From Thalassotalea_H sp040779345 (GTDB lineage Bacteria; Pseudomonadota; Gammaproteobacteria; Enterobacterales; Alteromonadaceae): DNA of 64,000 nucleotides. The stretch is from assembly GCA_040779345.1 (NCBI GenBank), contig JBFONU010000004.1, positions 62,001 to 126,000 of the forward strand, read 5' to 3'. Of this stretch, positions 26,843 through 34,703 are shown in pieces. The notes below the pieces were generated by a model, which was given only the letters and a program-made list of their open reading frames with translations, was not told the origin of the DNA and searched no databases. Positions within the stretch are counted from its first letter, which is position 1. Each line of letters starts with the position of its first letter. The position numbers and the translations under genes were made by a program.

Positions 26843-26879
26843 AAAAAAGCCGTTTATAAGTGTTCGCATTATAAACGGC
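26843..26879 (-). terminator. Intrinsic terminator of the GntR-ABC operon
   Basis: GCCGTTTATAA at 26849-26859 and TTATAAACGGC at 26869-26879 form an 11-bp perfect stem. On the minus strand it is followed by six T residues (plus A tract 26843-26848). It lies downstream of the ABC permease gene that ends at 26916. Confidence 0.88.
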
Positions 26880-26915
26880 AAAAGCGCTTATGAATAGTTT
26901 TCTCTCCGCCCTAAA

Positions 26916-28301
26916 TTAAGTGAGTGTTTGCCAAGTAGGTGCTTTCACTTGCCATTGAATTAAAGCAAGAACGAGTAAAACAAGGCCAGTAATCATCACG
27001 CCATTAAAAATATCGCTAGTTAATAAAAAAATATTTTGATCGTAACTGATCATCGCTGTAGGAATTAACATAATAAACAATAACACCATAGCCACAACAA
27101 TTGCGGTCTTGACTTGTTTCTTAGTATGCCAGCCCAGTAAAGCTAACGCAGAAAAAAAACAAAATGACACGACATTAATGACCAAGGTGTTAATCAATAA
27201 ATTGGCAGATTCAGGCCACACAAGAGATATCACTAACCAGCTACTTAGCATAGTAAATAATAAAAGCTTGCCTTGATTAATAAAAAACACCTTTAGCACT
27301 AATCGACTAAATTCTTGCTCAGAATGAAACAAGGGCATTAAACGCAAACGCGATAGGTAACCTTTACGTTCATTCACAGAGAAAAATGTCAACATAGACC
27401 CCATTGCCAAAATACTGACAGAAAACAGACCAAAACACACCATATAGAAAGTATCAGCAGCCTTTGCCGATAAAGGGTAAATATATTGATAAAGACAAAA
27501 TAGCCCAATAGTAATCGACCAGCCAATAAATGTGCTTCTGCCAAAACGTGATACACCTGAGATCGCCATATCAATTAAGGTTAACTTACTTATTTTGCCA
27601 TTCGAACGTAATAACTTTCGAAAGACCATTAAATTGTTGTTAATCATCCACTGCTGAAACTTAGGGCGAGACTTCTCTGGCATTTTATCCATGCTGTTAA
27701 GTGAATTAGCCATTGATAAACTTGAATAGGTTGAAAATCGTATTTTCATCTCTTTACTCATTTTAAAGTTATCAAGGTGCTTAATTAATTGATAACAAAT
27801 GATAAAAAATAATGGCAATAAATACGCAGGCGCCTTAAACAGCCAGTATTGTATTTGCTCCGCTGTGGTTTCAAAAGAGCTAAATACAGAGACTAGCCAA
27901 AGCAGAGAAAATACCAACCATATCTTAGGCTGGAGGTAACTTATTGCTAAAAAAACAAAAAAAACTAACAGCCATGTCATCATACTGAACATCATGACAA
28001 CATTAGGCAGGACGGCTGTTGCGGTTAATAAGCTCAATAAAACTACGGTACTTAATGCAAACTTCAATTTCCGATAGTAATTGGGGATGACTTTTGCCAT
28101 ATTATATTGGCTCAACAAAACAACCCGATGCCCAACAGTACCTAATAGGTAAAAATTCGCGATAAAAAGGAACATTGAGACGCCATAGGTAGATAACCTT
28201 TGTGTCATATCAATAAAGGTTAATGCAAAGGCAAATAAAACTAAGCATATTGTGATCCCTCGCAGCAACCAGCCTTTAGTTAAAATGCTGAAGATACTCA
28301 T
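26916..28301 (-). CDS. ABC transporter membrane subunit (GntR-ABC operon)
   Basis: A 461-residue integral membrane protein with roughly ten to twelve hydrophobic segments and few long loops. It overlaps the ATPase gene by 4 bp (ATGA), so the two are translationally coupled. It is probably the permease half of an ABC-2-like transporter controlled by the YtrA-type GntR repressor upstream. The transported compound is unknown; such operons often respond to envelope stress or antimicrobial peptides. Confidence 0.75.
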   Translation of the reverse strand: MSIFSILTKGWLLRGITICLVLFAFALTFIDMTQRLSTYGVSMFLFIANFYLLGTVGHRVVLLSQYNMAKVIPNYYRKLKFALSTVVLLSLLTATAVLPNVVMMFSMMTWLLVFFVFLAISYLQPKIWLVFSLLWLVSVFSSFETTAEQIQYWLFKAPAYLLPLFFIICYQLIKHLDNFKMSKEMKIRFSTYSSLSMANSLNSMDKMPEKSRPKFQQWMINNNLMVFRKLLRSNGKISKLTLIDMAISGVSRFGRSTFIGWSITIGLFCLYQYIYPLSAKAADTFYMVCFGLFSVSILAMGSMLTFFSVNERKGYLSRLRLMPLFHSEQEFSRLVLKVFFINQGKLLLFTMLSSWLVISLVWPESANLLINTLVINVVSFCFFSALALLGWHTKKQVKTAIVVAMVLLFIMLIPTAMISYDQNIFLLTSDIFNGVMITGLVLLVLALIQWQVKAPTWQTLT

Positions 28302-29164
28302 GCTGTTAGCTCCAAAAATATGTCTTCAAGCCCGAGCGGGTTAATATCCACTTGATAACCTTGTGCCTTAATATTATCAGCCCAGTTATTATCTAATTGA
28401 CTAACAACACTGATAATTTGGTTATTCTCTTTGTGCGTATTGATGGCATGAGGAATACTAATCTCACCTAACTCATCGCGACGCACCGCGACTCTAACCA
28501 CATTCTCTTTAATCGTATCTAAATCATCAAAATGACAAATTTTACCTTGATGTAAAATGGCGACTTTATTGGCAACCCGCTCTAAGTCAGAGGTGATATG
28601 GGTAGAAAAGATAATGGTTTTATTTTCTTCGCTGGCAAGGTTAACTATTTCTTTTAAGAAATCCCTGCGTCCCGCGGGGTCAAGTGCGGCCGCGGGCTCA
28701 TCAAAAATCATTAAATCTGGCTCATGTGCTAAGGCTAATATAATCAAGACACGCTGTCCCTGCCCTACTGATAATTCCGCCATTTTTTTACTGGTATCAA
28801 TGTCCCAGCGATTGATCAATTCCTCAACCTTGCTATCATTCCAGTGGGTATAAAACTGTTTTTTAAAGTTAATTAGCTCTTTTACCGTTAACCAAGGTAT
28901 TTCATCATTTTGTTGAGGTACATACCCTATTCTGGCTTTAGTTGCAGGGCTTAAGTTTTTATTGCTTTCACCCAATAATGAAATATCGCCGCTATCGGCA
29001 GGGTTAATATTAAGAATGGCATTAATTAATGTCGATTTTCCAACGCCATTTTTACCCAATAGTCCAATAACATCGCCTTGGTTAATTGACCAATCAAGTT
29101 CAGACAAGACCGGCTCATTTTTATAAGATTTTGATAATTTTGAGATGTGAATAGTCGTGTTCAT
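28298..29164 (-). CDS. ABC transporter ATP-binding protein
   Basis: A 288-residue ATPase from the ATG at 29164; this start has an AAGGATG-type RBS and lies 4 bp after the GntR stop codon. A longer frame from 29212 would overlap the regulator. Walker A is GLLGKNGVGKST, the signature is LSVGQGQRV, Walker B is LMIFDEPAAALDP, and an H-loop follows in STHITSDL. The extended C-terminal region (about 200-288) is typical of YtrB/CcmA-like exporters. Confidence 0.88.
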   Translation of the reverse strand: MNTTIHISKLSKSYKNEPVLSELDWSINQGDVIGLLGKNGVGKSTLINAILNINPADSGDISLLGESNKNLSPATKARIGYVPQQNDEIPWLTVKELINFKKQFYTHWNDSKVEELINRWDIDTSKKMAELSVGQGQRVLIILALAHEPDLMIFDEPAAALDPAGRRDFLKEIVNLASEENKTIIFSTHITSDLERVANKVAILHQGKICHFDDLDTIKENVVRVAVRRDELGEISIPHAINTHKENNQIISVVSQLDNNWADNIKAQGYQVDINPLGLEDIFLELTA

Positions 29165-29168
29165 TTGC

Positions 29169-29576
29169 TCATCCTTGTTGTTCAGCTTGATCTGATAAAT
29201 TGTGCTTCTCAACTTTTTCGGTAATTAGCGCTAATAATTCTTGTTTGTTGATGCCCATTTGCACTGCATCAGAAACCAGCTCAGTTATTGCTTTTTCTAA
29301 TATCATCATTTTTTCCTTTTTAGAGTTTTGCTCACTTTGATGAGCAACCATCATCCCTTTACCTCGTTGACGAGTTAAATAACCGCGCTCTTCTAATAAG
29401 CCATACGCTTTTGATATCGTCATTGGATTCACATCTAGACTACTAGCGACTTGTCTAACTGAAGGTAAAAATGTACCAGCCACTAAATAACCATTAACGA
29501 TCATTCGCTCCACTTGCTCAAAAACCTGTTTGTAAATAGGTATCCCTGAGCTCACTTCAATATTAAATTGGATCAT
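29169..29576 (-). CDS. GntR family regulator, YtrA subfamily
   Basis: A 135-residue protein with an N-terminal GntR winged helix (PIYKQVFEQVERMIVNGYL, LPSVRQVASSLDVNPMTISKAYGLLEERGYL) and only a short helical tail, which defines the YtrA subfamily. It is the first gene of the operon with the ABC ATPase and permease. Inverted repeats in its own promoter suggest autorepression. The effector is unknown. Confidence 0.9.
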   Translation of the reverse strand: MIQFNIEVSSGIPIYKQVFEQVERMIVNGYLVAGTFLPSVRQVASSLDVNPMTISKAYGLLEERGYLTRQRGKGMMVAHQSEQNSKKEKMMILEKAITELVSDAVQMGINKQELLALITEKVEKHNLSDQAEQQG

Positions 29577-29596
29577 TTCCTACCACTCAAACTATA

Positions 29597-29618
29597 GTGT
29601 ATCAATACAATAATACAC
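29597..29618. promoter_or_regulatory. Candidate GntR/YtrA operator
   Basis: GTGTAT-N10-ATACAC (29597-29618) encloses a tighter palindrome TGTAT-CA-ATACA (29598-29609). It lies 21 bp upstream of the GntR start codon, the usual place for autoregulatory YtrA-type sites. Confidence 0.6.
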
Positions 29619-29690
29619 CAATACAGATTTAGCAAGTGCCGATTAGGATTTTATTAAGAAACAGAAAAGTAGGAATGGCGTAAATATCAG

Positions 29691-30137
29691 CTAATGGCTG
29701 ATAGAACAAAGGTTTTCAAGGCATGTAACAGAAGCGTTATGCGGATATTTTTTACAGCTTTTGATCAAGGTATTGTCTTTTTTAGCTTTTTTTAACTGTG
29801 CTGCTCCAATAACATTCACCGCCAGATCACAACTTAAATCAGCAAATTGAGCGTTAACCATCACGCATTGTTCATCACTCACACAGGTAAGATTGTTGGC
29901 AATAATGCCGAGGTTCACCGAGTTTTTAAGAGTCGACTGTGGCTGAATGCTAATTGAAGGGATCGCTTCAACCACCACGGCATTAATCTTTTTAGTTTGC
30001 TGATTTTTATCTTGCTTAAGTTGCTGGTTATACGCAATGTGCTTTTTTTCATTATCATGAAGTAAAAAGCCAAAACCGAGTATTATTAGCGTGAAAGCTA
30101 ATAATACAATACCAGTAACAACCGACCATTTCATCAT
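29691..30137 (-). CDS. Hypothetical membrane-anchored protein with cysteine-rich C-terminus
   Basis: A 148-residue protein with one N-terminal transmembrane helix (about residues 5-27), a polar Lys/Gln-rich linker, and a C-terminal domain holding six cysteines (CVSDEQC, LSC, KSC, VTC, ENLC). The cysteines would form disulfides in the periplasm. No known family was recognised. It is 23 bp downstream of the DUF4136 lipoprotein gene on the same strand, so the two may be cotranscribed. Confidence 0.6.
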   Translation of the reverse strand: MMKWSVVTGIVLLAFTLIILGFGFLLHDNEKKHIAYNQQLKQDKNQQTKKINAVVVEAIPSISIQPQSTLKNSVNLGIIANNLTCVSDEQCVMVNAQFADLSCDLAVNVIGAAQLKKAKKDNTLIKSCKKYPHNASVTCLENLCSISH

Positions 30138-30160
30138 ATCAGTTCACCTTCGCGAAAAAA

Positions 30161-30712
30161 CTATGAGAGACTTTGAGGTAAGGTTTTCATCATATTCGCT
30201 ATCGCCTGTTGAATTTTTTTTTGCACTTGGCGACTATTATCTTTGGGTTTAATCATTAACGGATACACACTACGCCATATTGAACGTTTATTTTTCTGAT
30301 GGACAACATCAAGGATCAAACTACCGGGGATCATTTTCCAAGCTTTTTTATTTTTAACTGCTAAACCGGCATGCAAACACGGATCGCAATACCTCACACC
30401 TCTATTATACTTTTTTAGATCGTCAAGTTTACCGATCAAATGATAACCAATAATAACATCAGAATTTTCATTGTTTTTGTAATGAAAGCCTCGACGATCT
30501 AACACCTTTTCAATCGCGATTTCGATGCTATTACGAGTGGTATCACTAATATTTTGAAATTCACCAAAAGCAGAATTTCGCGCGTAGGTGCTATAACTTT
30601 CAATGGTAGAAAAATTGAAATTACTCTTATATTTTGCGGTAGCGAAGGGGTTACTTGAGCAGCTAAGTAATAGCATACTGCTCAATAAAACGATCGTTAA
30701 TTTTTTATTAAT
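30161..30712 (-). CDS. DUF4136-like lipoprotein (probable AUU start)
   Basis: The mature part resembles DUF4136 lipoproteins: a Tyr/Phe-rich N-terminus, FSTIESYSTYAR, the repeated ...IEIAIEKVLDRRGFHY helix, and a closing helix QVQKKIQQAIANMMKTLP. The lipobox LLSC needs a preceding hydrophobic signal. Starts at TTG 30685 or the ATG just after give only 6-9 residues before the Cys. Reading back to ATT at 30712, with GAGG 5 nt upstream, gives a proper signal sequence (INKKLTIVLLSSMLLLSC). An in-frame TAG lies a few codons further up, and no ATG, GTG or TTG is available between. The function is unknown. Confidence 0.65.
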   Translation of the reverse strand: MNKKLTIVLLSSMLLLSCSSNPFATAKYKSNFNFSTIESYSTYARNSAFGEFQNISDTTRNSIEIAIEKVLDRRGFHYKNNENSDVIIGYHLIGKLDDLKKYNRGVRYCDPCLHAGLAVKNKKAWKMIPGSLILDVVHQKNKRSIWRSVYPLMIKPKDNSRQVQKKIQQAIANMMKTLPQSLS

Positions 30713-30803
30713 AATGACCTCAAAGCTAAACTATACATCTATTTTAAAGTTAGCCTACCTTAAAGTTATTAGAATGAAAACTGCTTTATCAAACAGCAGT
30801 AAG

Positions 30804-31322
30804 CTACATTAATACGGATAAATCCACTTGTTGAAAAGTTAACACTTTTCCGCCAAATTCATCCGCAAATGTCTGTGCATCATTTTTCTGACTAAAGCTC
30901 GCTAACGTTTGCCCCATCGCCCCTGTTTGACTAGAGCCGGCAACAAACCAAGCCGTTCTCGCATCAATAAAGTAATTATCATTGGGAGCATTCCAAGGTG
31001 ATTTACTCATATCATGCACTAACATAGTAGTGACGTTACGTTTGTTTTCTGGATCTAAGTAAAAACTAAACATATCGCGCGTTGAACAAAATTTGTGTAC
31101 TTTATTGCCGTCAGCTTCAGTGATCCCTTTTCTAAATAACTCCCCTTTAGGACCATCGAAATGCGAAATTAACATACCGCATAAATGACATTCATCAGCT
31201 GACTCAATCGCCGCAGCTTGATGAATCGTTTGGTGTCCTTCTTCATTTTTAGAACAAGCAGAAAATAAAGAGACCATACATAAAACTGCAATAAATTTTG
31301 ATAAATATTTCATAATGTCCAT
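30804..31322 (-). CDS. nosL: NosL copper-binding lipoprotein
   Basis: A 172-residue lipoprotein (signal ending LFSAC near residue 23) with the NosL copper site CHLCGM. NosL supplies Cu(I) for assembly of the CuZ centre of nitrous-oxide reductase together with NosDFY. It is the last gene of the nos cluster. The start could be 31322 or the ATG at 31313; both give a complete signal peptide. Confidence 0.92.
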   Translation of the reverse strand: MDIMKYLSKFIAVLCMVSLFSACSKNEEGHQTIHQAAAIESADECHLCGMLISHFDGPKGELFRKGITEADGNKVHKFCSTRDMFSFYLDPENKRNVTTMLVHDMSKSPWNAPNDNYFIDARTAWFVAGSSQTGAMGQTLASFSQKNDAQTFADEFGGKVLTFQQVDLSVLM

Positions 31323-31337
31323 TCTTCAAAGCGTTAT

Positions 31338-32156
31338 TTAAAGTGTTTTTCTTTTAAAAATAATATTAGCGCCGACTAAAGGCAGTGCAACCCAAGCAAG
31401 TAAAACAGAAAATAACTGCCCTTGCGACAAACTCGATTTAATAGCAATGGCTAATGCGCCATTAACATCGGTGCTATCAAGGCCTGCTAAATTGACTAAC
31501 CTAAAAATATCCGACGGACTAAACATCATAATTTGCGTTAATCCTTGCTGACTTACGCCTTGCTCTACGCCAACAAGTAATGCTAATAATGCGAGATCAA
31601 AGACAAGAGCAAAGAAAAACCAAATGATTAAAGCAACACCCGCTGCTTTAGATTTCTCATTGACACACAGGCTGATCAAATACGCCATGGCAGTAAAACT
31701 CAAGCCAAGCAACACGGCACTACCAATAAAGGTGGCAAATAATCGCAAGACTTCAATATCGTTAATTTGAATATATAAAATCAGTGCAGAAGAGCCAAAA
31801 CCTAAAATTGTTGCCAAGGCAATAATTCCACCTTGCCCCATAAACTTGCCAAGCAGTAACTGCGTTTTACTTAACGGATACGTTAATAATAACAATAATG
31901 TGCCACTTTCTTGTTCGCCCACAAAGCTGTCATAACTTAACAATAAGGCAATTAATGGAATAAGAAATACCGCTAAACTGGCTAAACTGGCAACCGTTGT
32001 AGAAAGCGAAGTAACTCCAACAGCACCCGATGCGGCAGCGCCAAAGTAGGTTAAACCAATCGATAAAACAGCAAAAATAATGGTAATGGAAATCAACCAG
32101 CGGTTTCTTAACCCATCATGAAATTCTTTACCCGCAACAGCTAATACCTGACTCAT
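31338..32156 (-). CDS. nosY: NosY ABC-type permease for NosZ maturation
   Basis: A 272-residue membrane protein with six hydrophobic segments. I place the start at the ATG at 32156 (MSQVLAVAGKEFHDGLRNRW), which overlaps the nosF stop as ATGA; the open frame extends further upstream without an RBS. Family hallmarks are the FVGEQESGTLLLLLTYPLSKTQ and AYLISLCVNEKSKAAG stretches. NosY works with NosF and NosD to build the copper centre. Confidence 0.93.
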   Translation of the reverse strand: MSQVLAVAGKEFHDGLRNRWLISITIIFAVLSIGLTYFGAAASGAVGVTSLSTTVASLASLAVFLIPLIALLLSYDSFVGEQESGTLLLLLTYPLSKTQLLLGKFMGQGGIIALATILGFGSSALILYIQINDIEVLRLFATFIGSAVLLGLSFTAMAYLISLCVNEKSKAAGVALIIWFFFALVFDLALLALLVGVEQGVSQQGLTQIMMFSPSDIFRLVNLAGLDSTDVNGALAIAIKSSLSQGQLFSVLLAWVALPLVGANIIFKRKTL

Positions 32157-33106
32157 GACTGACTCTCCTTCGCTGTAAGCTCTGTTTGTGCACATTTATG
32201 CTGAGATAAATAATATTGATATACTTGCTCAAGGTTCGCTTTTTCAACATCGATATCATTGATTGACTCATAAGCTAGTAACTGACGCAAAGTCGTGAGT
32301 TTATCTTGCTCAGGCACAGTTAAAACATCATTTGCTTCATCATTGAGATATTTGACCAAGTGAGAATCTTGTCTTAGCGCGCCATTTAAACCATGGGGCT
32401 TTATTTTGATCGGTAGATTAGCTTGGCTACGTAATTGGGCTAATGTGCCCATCGCGAGCATATTACCAGATGAGAGGATCATCGCGCGATCAATATGCTG
32501 CTCAACACCCGGTAAAACATGTGAGCATAAAATAACACTTGTTCCTTGGCTTTTAAGCTGATCAACCGTTTGATAAAAATCAGCTGTGGCGAGCGGATCT
32601 AAACCCACAGTCGGCTCATCTAATAACAATAATTTTGGGTGGCCAATAAAGGCTTGAGCGAGTCCTAAGCGTTGACGCATACCTTTAGAGTATGTTTTGA
32701 CCGGCCTTTTCATCGCATGCGCCACACCCACTTGTTCAAGTAAAGCAATAGCATGCTTTTTAGAATCTTGGCGAGAAAATCCTTTTAACTTGGCAAAATA
32801 AGTAAGCACTTCCAAACCGGTTAAGTGCTCATAAAAACTGACATTCTCTGGTAAATAGCCAATTTTTTCACGCATATGCCATGCTTCTTTGGTATCAGGT
32901 CTCACTCCCATCACATTGACTTCACCATGGCTTGGAGAAATAACGCCCAAGATAAGTTTCATCATAGTGGTTTTACCCGCACCATTGTGACCAAATAAAC
33001 CAAGCACTTCGCCTTTGTTTAATTGCATATTTATATCATGCAAAGCTGTTAGTTTAGGATAATGTTTACCCACATTGGATAATGAAACTAAAGGAGGTGG
33101 GGTCAT
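32153..33106 (-). CDS. nosF: NosF ABC transporter ATPase for NosZ maturation
   Basis: A 317-residue ATPase with Walker A GLFGHNGAGKTT near residue 38, signature YSKGMRQRLGLAQA, Walker B LLLLDEPTVGLDP, and an H-loop at CSHVLPG. The C-terminal extension is typical of NosF. It overlaps nosD by 1 bp and nosY by 4 bp, so the three are translationally coupled. Confidence 0.94.
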   Translation of the reverse strand: MTPPPLVSLSNVGKHYPKLTALHDINMQLNKGEVLGLFGHNGAGKTTMMKLILGVISPSHGEVNVMGVRPDTKEAWHMREKIGYLPENVSFYEHLTGLEVLTYFAKLKGFSRQDSKKHAIALLEQVGVAHAMKRPVKTYSKGMRQRLGLAQAFIGHPKLLLLDEPTVGLDPLATADFYQTVDQLKSQGTSVILCSHVLPGVEQHIDRAMILSSGNMLAMGTLAQLRSQANLPIKIKPHGLNGALRQDSHLVKYLNDEANDVLTVPEQDKLTTLRQLLAYESINDIDVEKANLEQVYQYYLSQHKCAQTELTAKESQS

Positions 33107-34476
33107 TAGTGCGTGTCCTTAACATTGCTACTAGTGCTGGCGAGTTTGTCAGCACTAACGTCAGATTGGGTTTCTGCTGTTTTTTGGCTATAGTCGAAAT
33201 GAGGAGATTTCATCAATGGAAAACTGTCTTTAACCCCTGGCGGTTTTAATATGGGAAATTGACGTTGTACCCAACGTAAAATAATTACAGCAGGGCTATC
33301 CATCAACATTTTCATTTCAGGGTATTGCCAAACGAGTTTGTCGATACCATCGTTCGGTTCAAAAATAACATCGCCAACGTTATCGTTATTCATGTCCCAA
33401 CCTAAATAATTACTCCAATAGTTGCCAACGCCGTCTTGGCTCCACTCTTGTTGTTTATTTGAGACATATTTCACTTGGATCGGATTATCGATAAAGCTAT
33501 TACCAAAAACCTTGGTATTTTCAGATCCTGCGGTTAAATGAATCCCTATTTCGGTCGTATCAACAATGTTATGACTGATCGTATTGTAACCTGAGTTATA
33601 TACAAAAAGTCCTTTACCATCACGGCCTAACACTTTATTTTCAGGCTTTGTCCAAACATTTTTTATTCGATTTCCCGAAATACTAGATTGGGTAATAAAG
33701 TTAAGTAAGAAACCGTAATCTTCACTGTCTATTGAGGTGTTATTTTCAATGATTAGTCGCCGTGAGCTCATCATGGCGTAACCTGCACGCGTGTTATATG
33801 CCATGTTATCGACAATTGAATTATCATAAGAATACATATAATGAATACCATAACGTAAGTTATGCATAGTATTGTTTTTTATGGTGTTATTTTGACTGTT
33901 CTGCACATAAATTCCATCACGCACAGCGCTGGTTTCATTACCCGAAATAGTGCTTTTTTTAACACTCGATAACTGAATACCATTACCTCGATCTGCAGAG
34001 CGCAGCTGAGTATTACCAACAATGTAATTATTTTGAACAAGTGCCTGTTCTGACTTTTGCAGCCAAATACCAAACCCGTCACCTTTTAAGCGATTATTTT
34101 CAATCACAATATGGCTGGCTTTTTCGTCGGAATAGATGCCTGAATGCTGTTCGGTTAAATCACTGCCCCAATTCTCAATCGTTAAATTGTTAATGGTAAT
34201 ATGAGAGCTTTTAAGCAATAACGCATGACCATCACCTTGCGCGTCGATAATAATATTTTTTGAATGATGATTATCAGTAGTAATAGTTATCGCATGATTA
34301 ATAACGAAATTACCTTGATAACGTCCTTCTTTAAGCACAAGGACATCGCCATCAACGGCAGCATCAAGTTGATGTTGCAGGTTGTCTAGCGGAGTGACTT
34401 TAATTTCTTTAGCTTGTACATGATGAGTACCAGCGATCACACCGATCAAATAGCTGAGAAAGATTAGATATTTAAT
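33106..34476 (-). CDS. nosD: NosD periplasmic beta-helix protein (probable AUU start)
   Basis: NosD is a right-handed parallel beta-helix protein required for copper-centre assembly in NosZ. The repeated N-x(n)-I-x-x-N rungs (NNTIKNNTMHNL, NSIVDNMAYN) are obvious. Starting at TTG 34449 would leave half a signal peptide and no RBS. Extending to ATT at 34476 gives KYLIFLSYLIGVIAGTHHVQA as a complete signal, with AGGA at 34484-34487 exactly 7 nt upstream and an in-frame TAG overlapping it. No ATG, GTG or TTG exists in that interval, so AUU is the best-supported start. That gives 456 residues. Confidence 0.92.
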   Translation of the reverse strand: MKYLIFLSYLIGVIAGTHHVQAKEIKVTPLDNLQHQLDAAVDGDVLVLKEGRYQGNFVINHAITITTDNHHSKNIIIDAQGDGHALLLKSSHITINNLTIENWGSDLTEQHSGIYSDEKASHIVIENNRLKGDGFGIWLQKSEQALVQNNYIVGNTQLRSADRGNGIQLSSVKKSTISGNETSAVRDGIYVQNSQNNTIKNNTMHNLRYGIHYMYSYDNSIVDNMAYNTRAGYAMMSSRRLIIENNTSIDSEDYGFLLNFITQSSISGNRIKNVWTKPENKVLGRDGKGLFVYNSGYNTISHNIVDTTEIGIHLTAGSENTKVFGNSFIDNPIQVKYVSNKQQEWSQDGVGNYWSNYLGWDMNNDNVGDVIFEPNDGIDKLVWQYPEMKMLMDSPAVIILRWVQRQFPILKPPGVKDSFPLMKSPHFDYSQKTAETQSDVSADKLASTSSNVKDTH

Positions 34477-34510
34477 GGTTCTTTCCTAAGAAATTTTCTT
34501 GTTATACGAT

Positions 34511-34543
34511 AAAAAAGAGCATAACAACTTTAAATGGTTATGC
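34511..34543 (-). terminator. Hairpin with T tract in the nosD leader
   Basis: GCATAAC at 34519-34525 and GTTATGC at 34537-34543 form a 7-bp stem. Read on the minus strand it is followed by T-C-T6. It lies upstream of nosD and downstream of two FNR-like palindromes, so it could end nosRZ readthrough or act as an attenuator of nosDFYL. Confidence 0.6.
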
Positions 34544-34545
34544 CC

Positions 34546-34587
34546 TTGATCTTGATTAAGGTTTCGCTAAAAAGTGATTTATATCAC
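34546..34587 (-). promoter_or_regulatory. Two FNR/CRP-like palindromes between nosZ and nosD
   Basis: GTGAT-TTAT-ATCAC at 34574-34587 is a perfect palindrome with FNR-type half-site spacing. TTGAT-CTTG-ATTAA at 34546-34559 matches TTGAT-N4-ATCAA with one mismatch. Together they suggest a separate promoter for nosDFYL, though direct binding is not shown. Confidence 0.5.
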
Positions 34588-34638
34588 ATAAAAAACATTG
34601 TCTGACTGTCTAACAACATCCATTATTGTTAACCCTAT

Positions 34639-34671
34639 AAAAAAGCCCAATATCCTAAAATATTGAGCTTT
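34639..34671 (-). terminator. Intrinsic terminator of nosZ
   Basis: AAAGCCCAATAT at 34642-34653 pairs with ATATTGAGCTTT at 34660-34671 (one mismatch on DNA that is a G-U pair in RNA). On the minus strand it is followed by T residues. It lies 33 bp after the nosZ stop and suggests nosRZ transcripts largely end here. Confidence 0.8.
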
Positions 34672-34703
34672 AATCATTTACCTTTGTAACTATTAGTTAA
34701 AAC

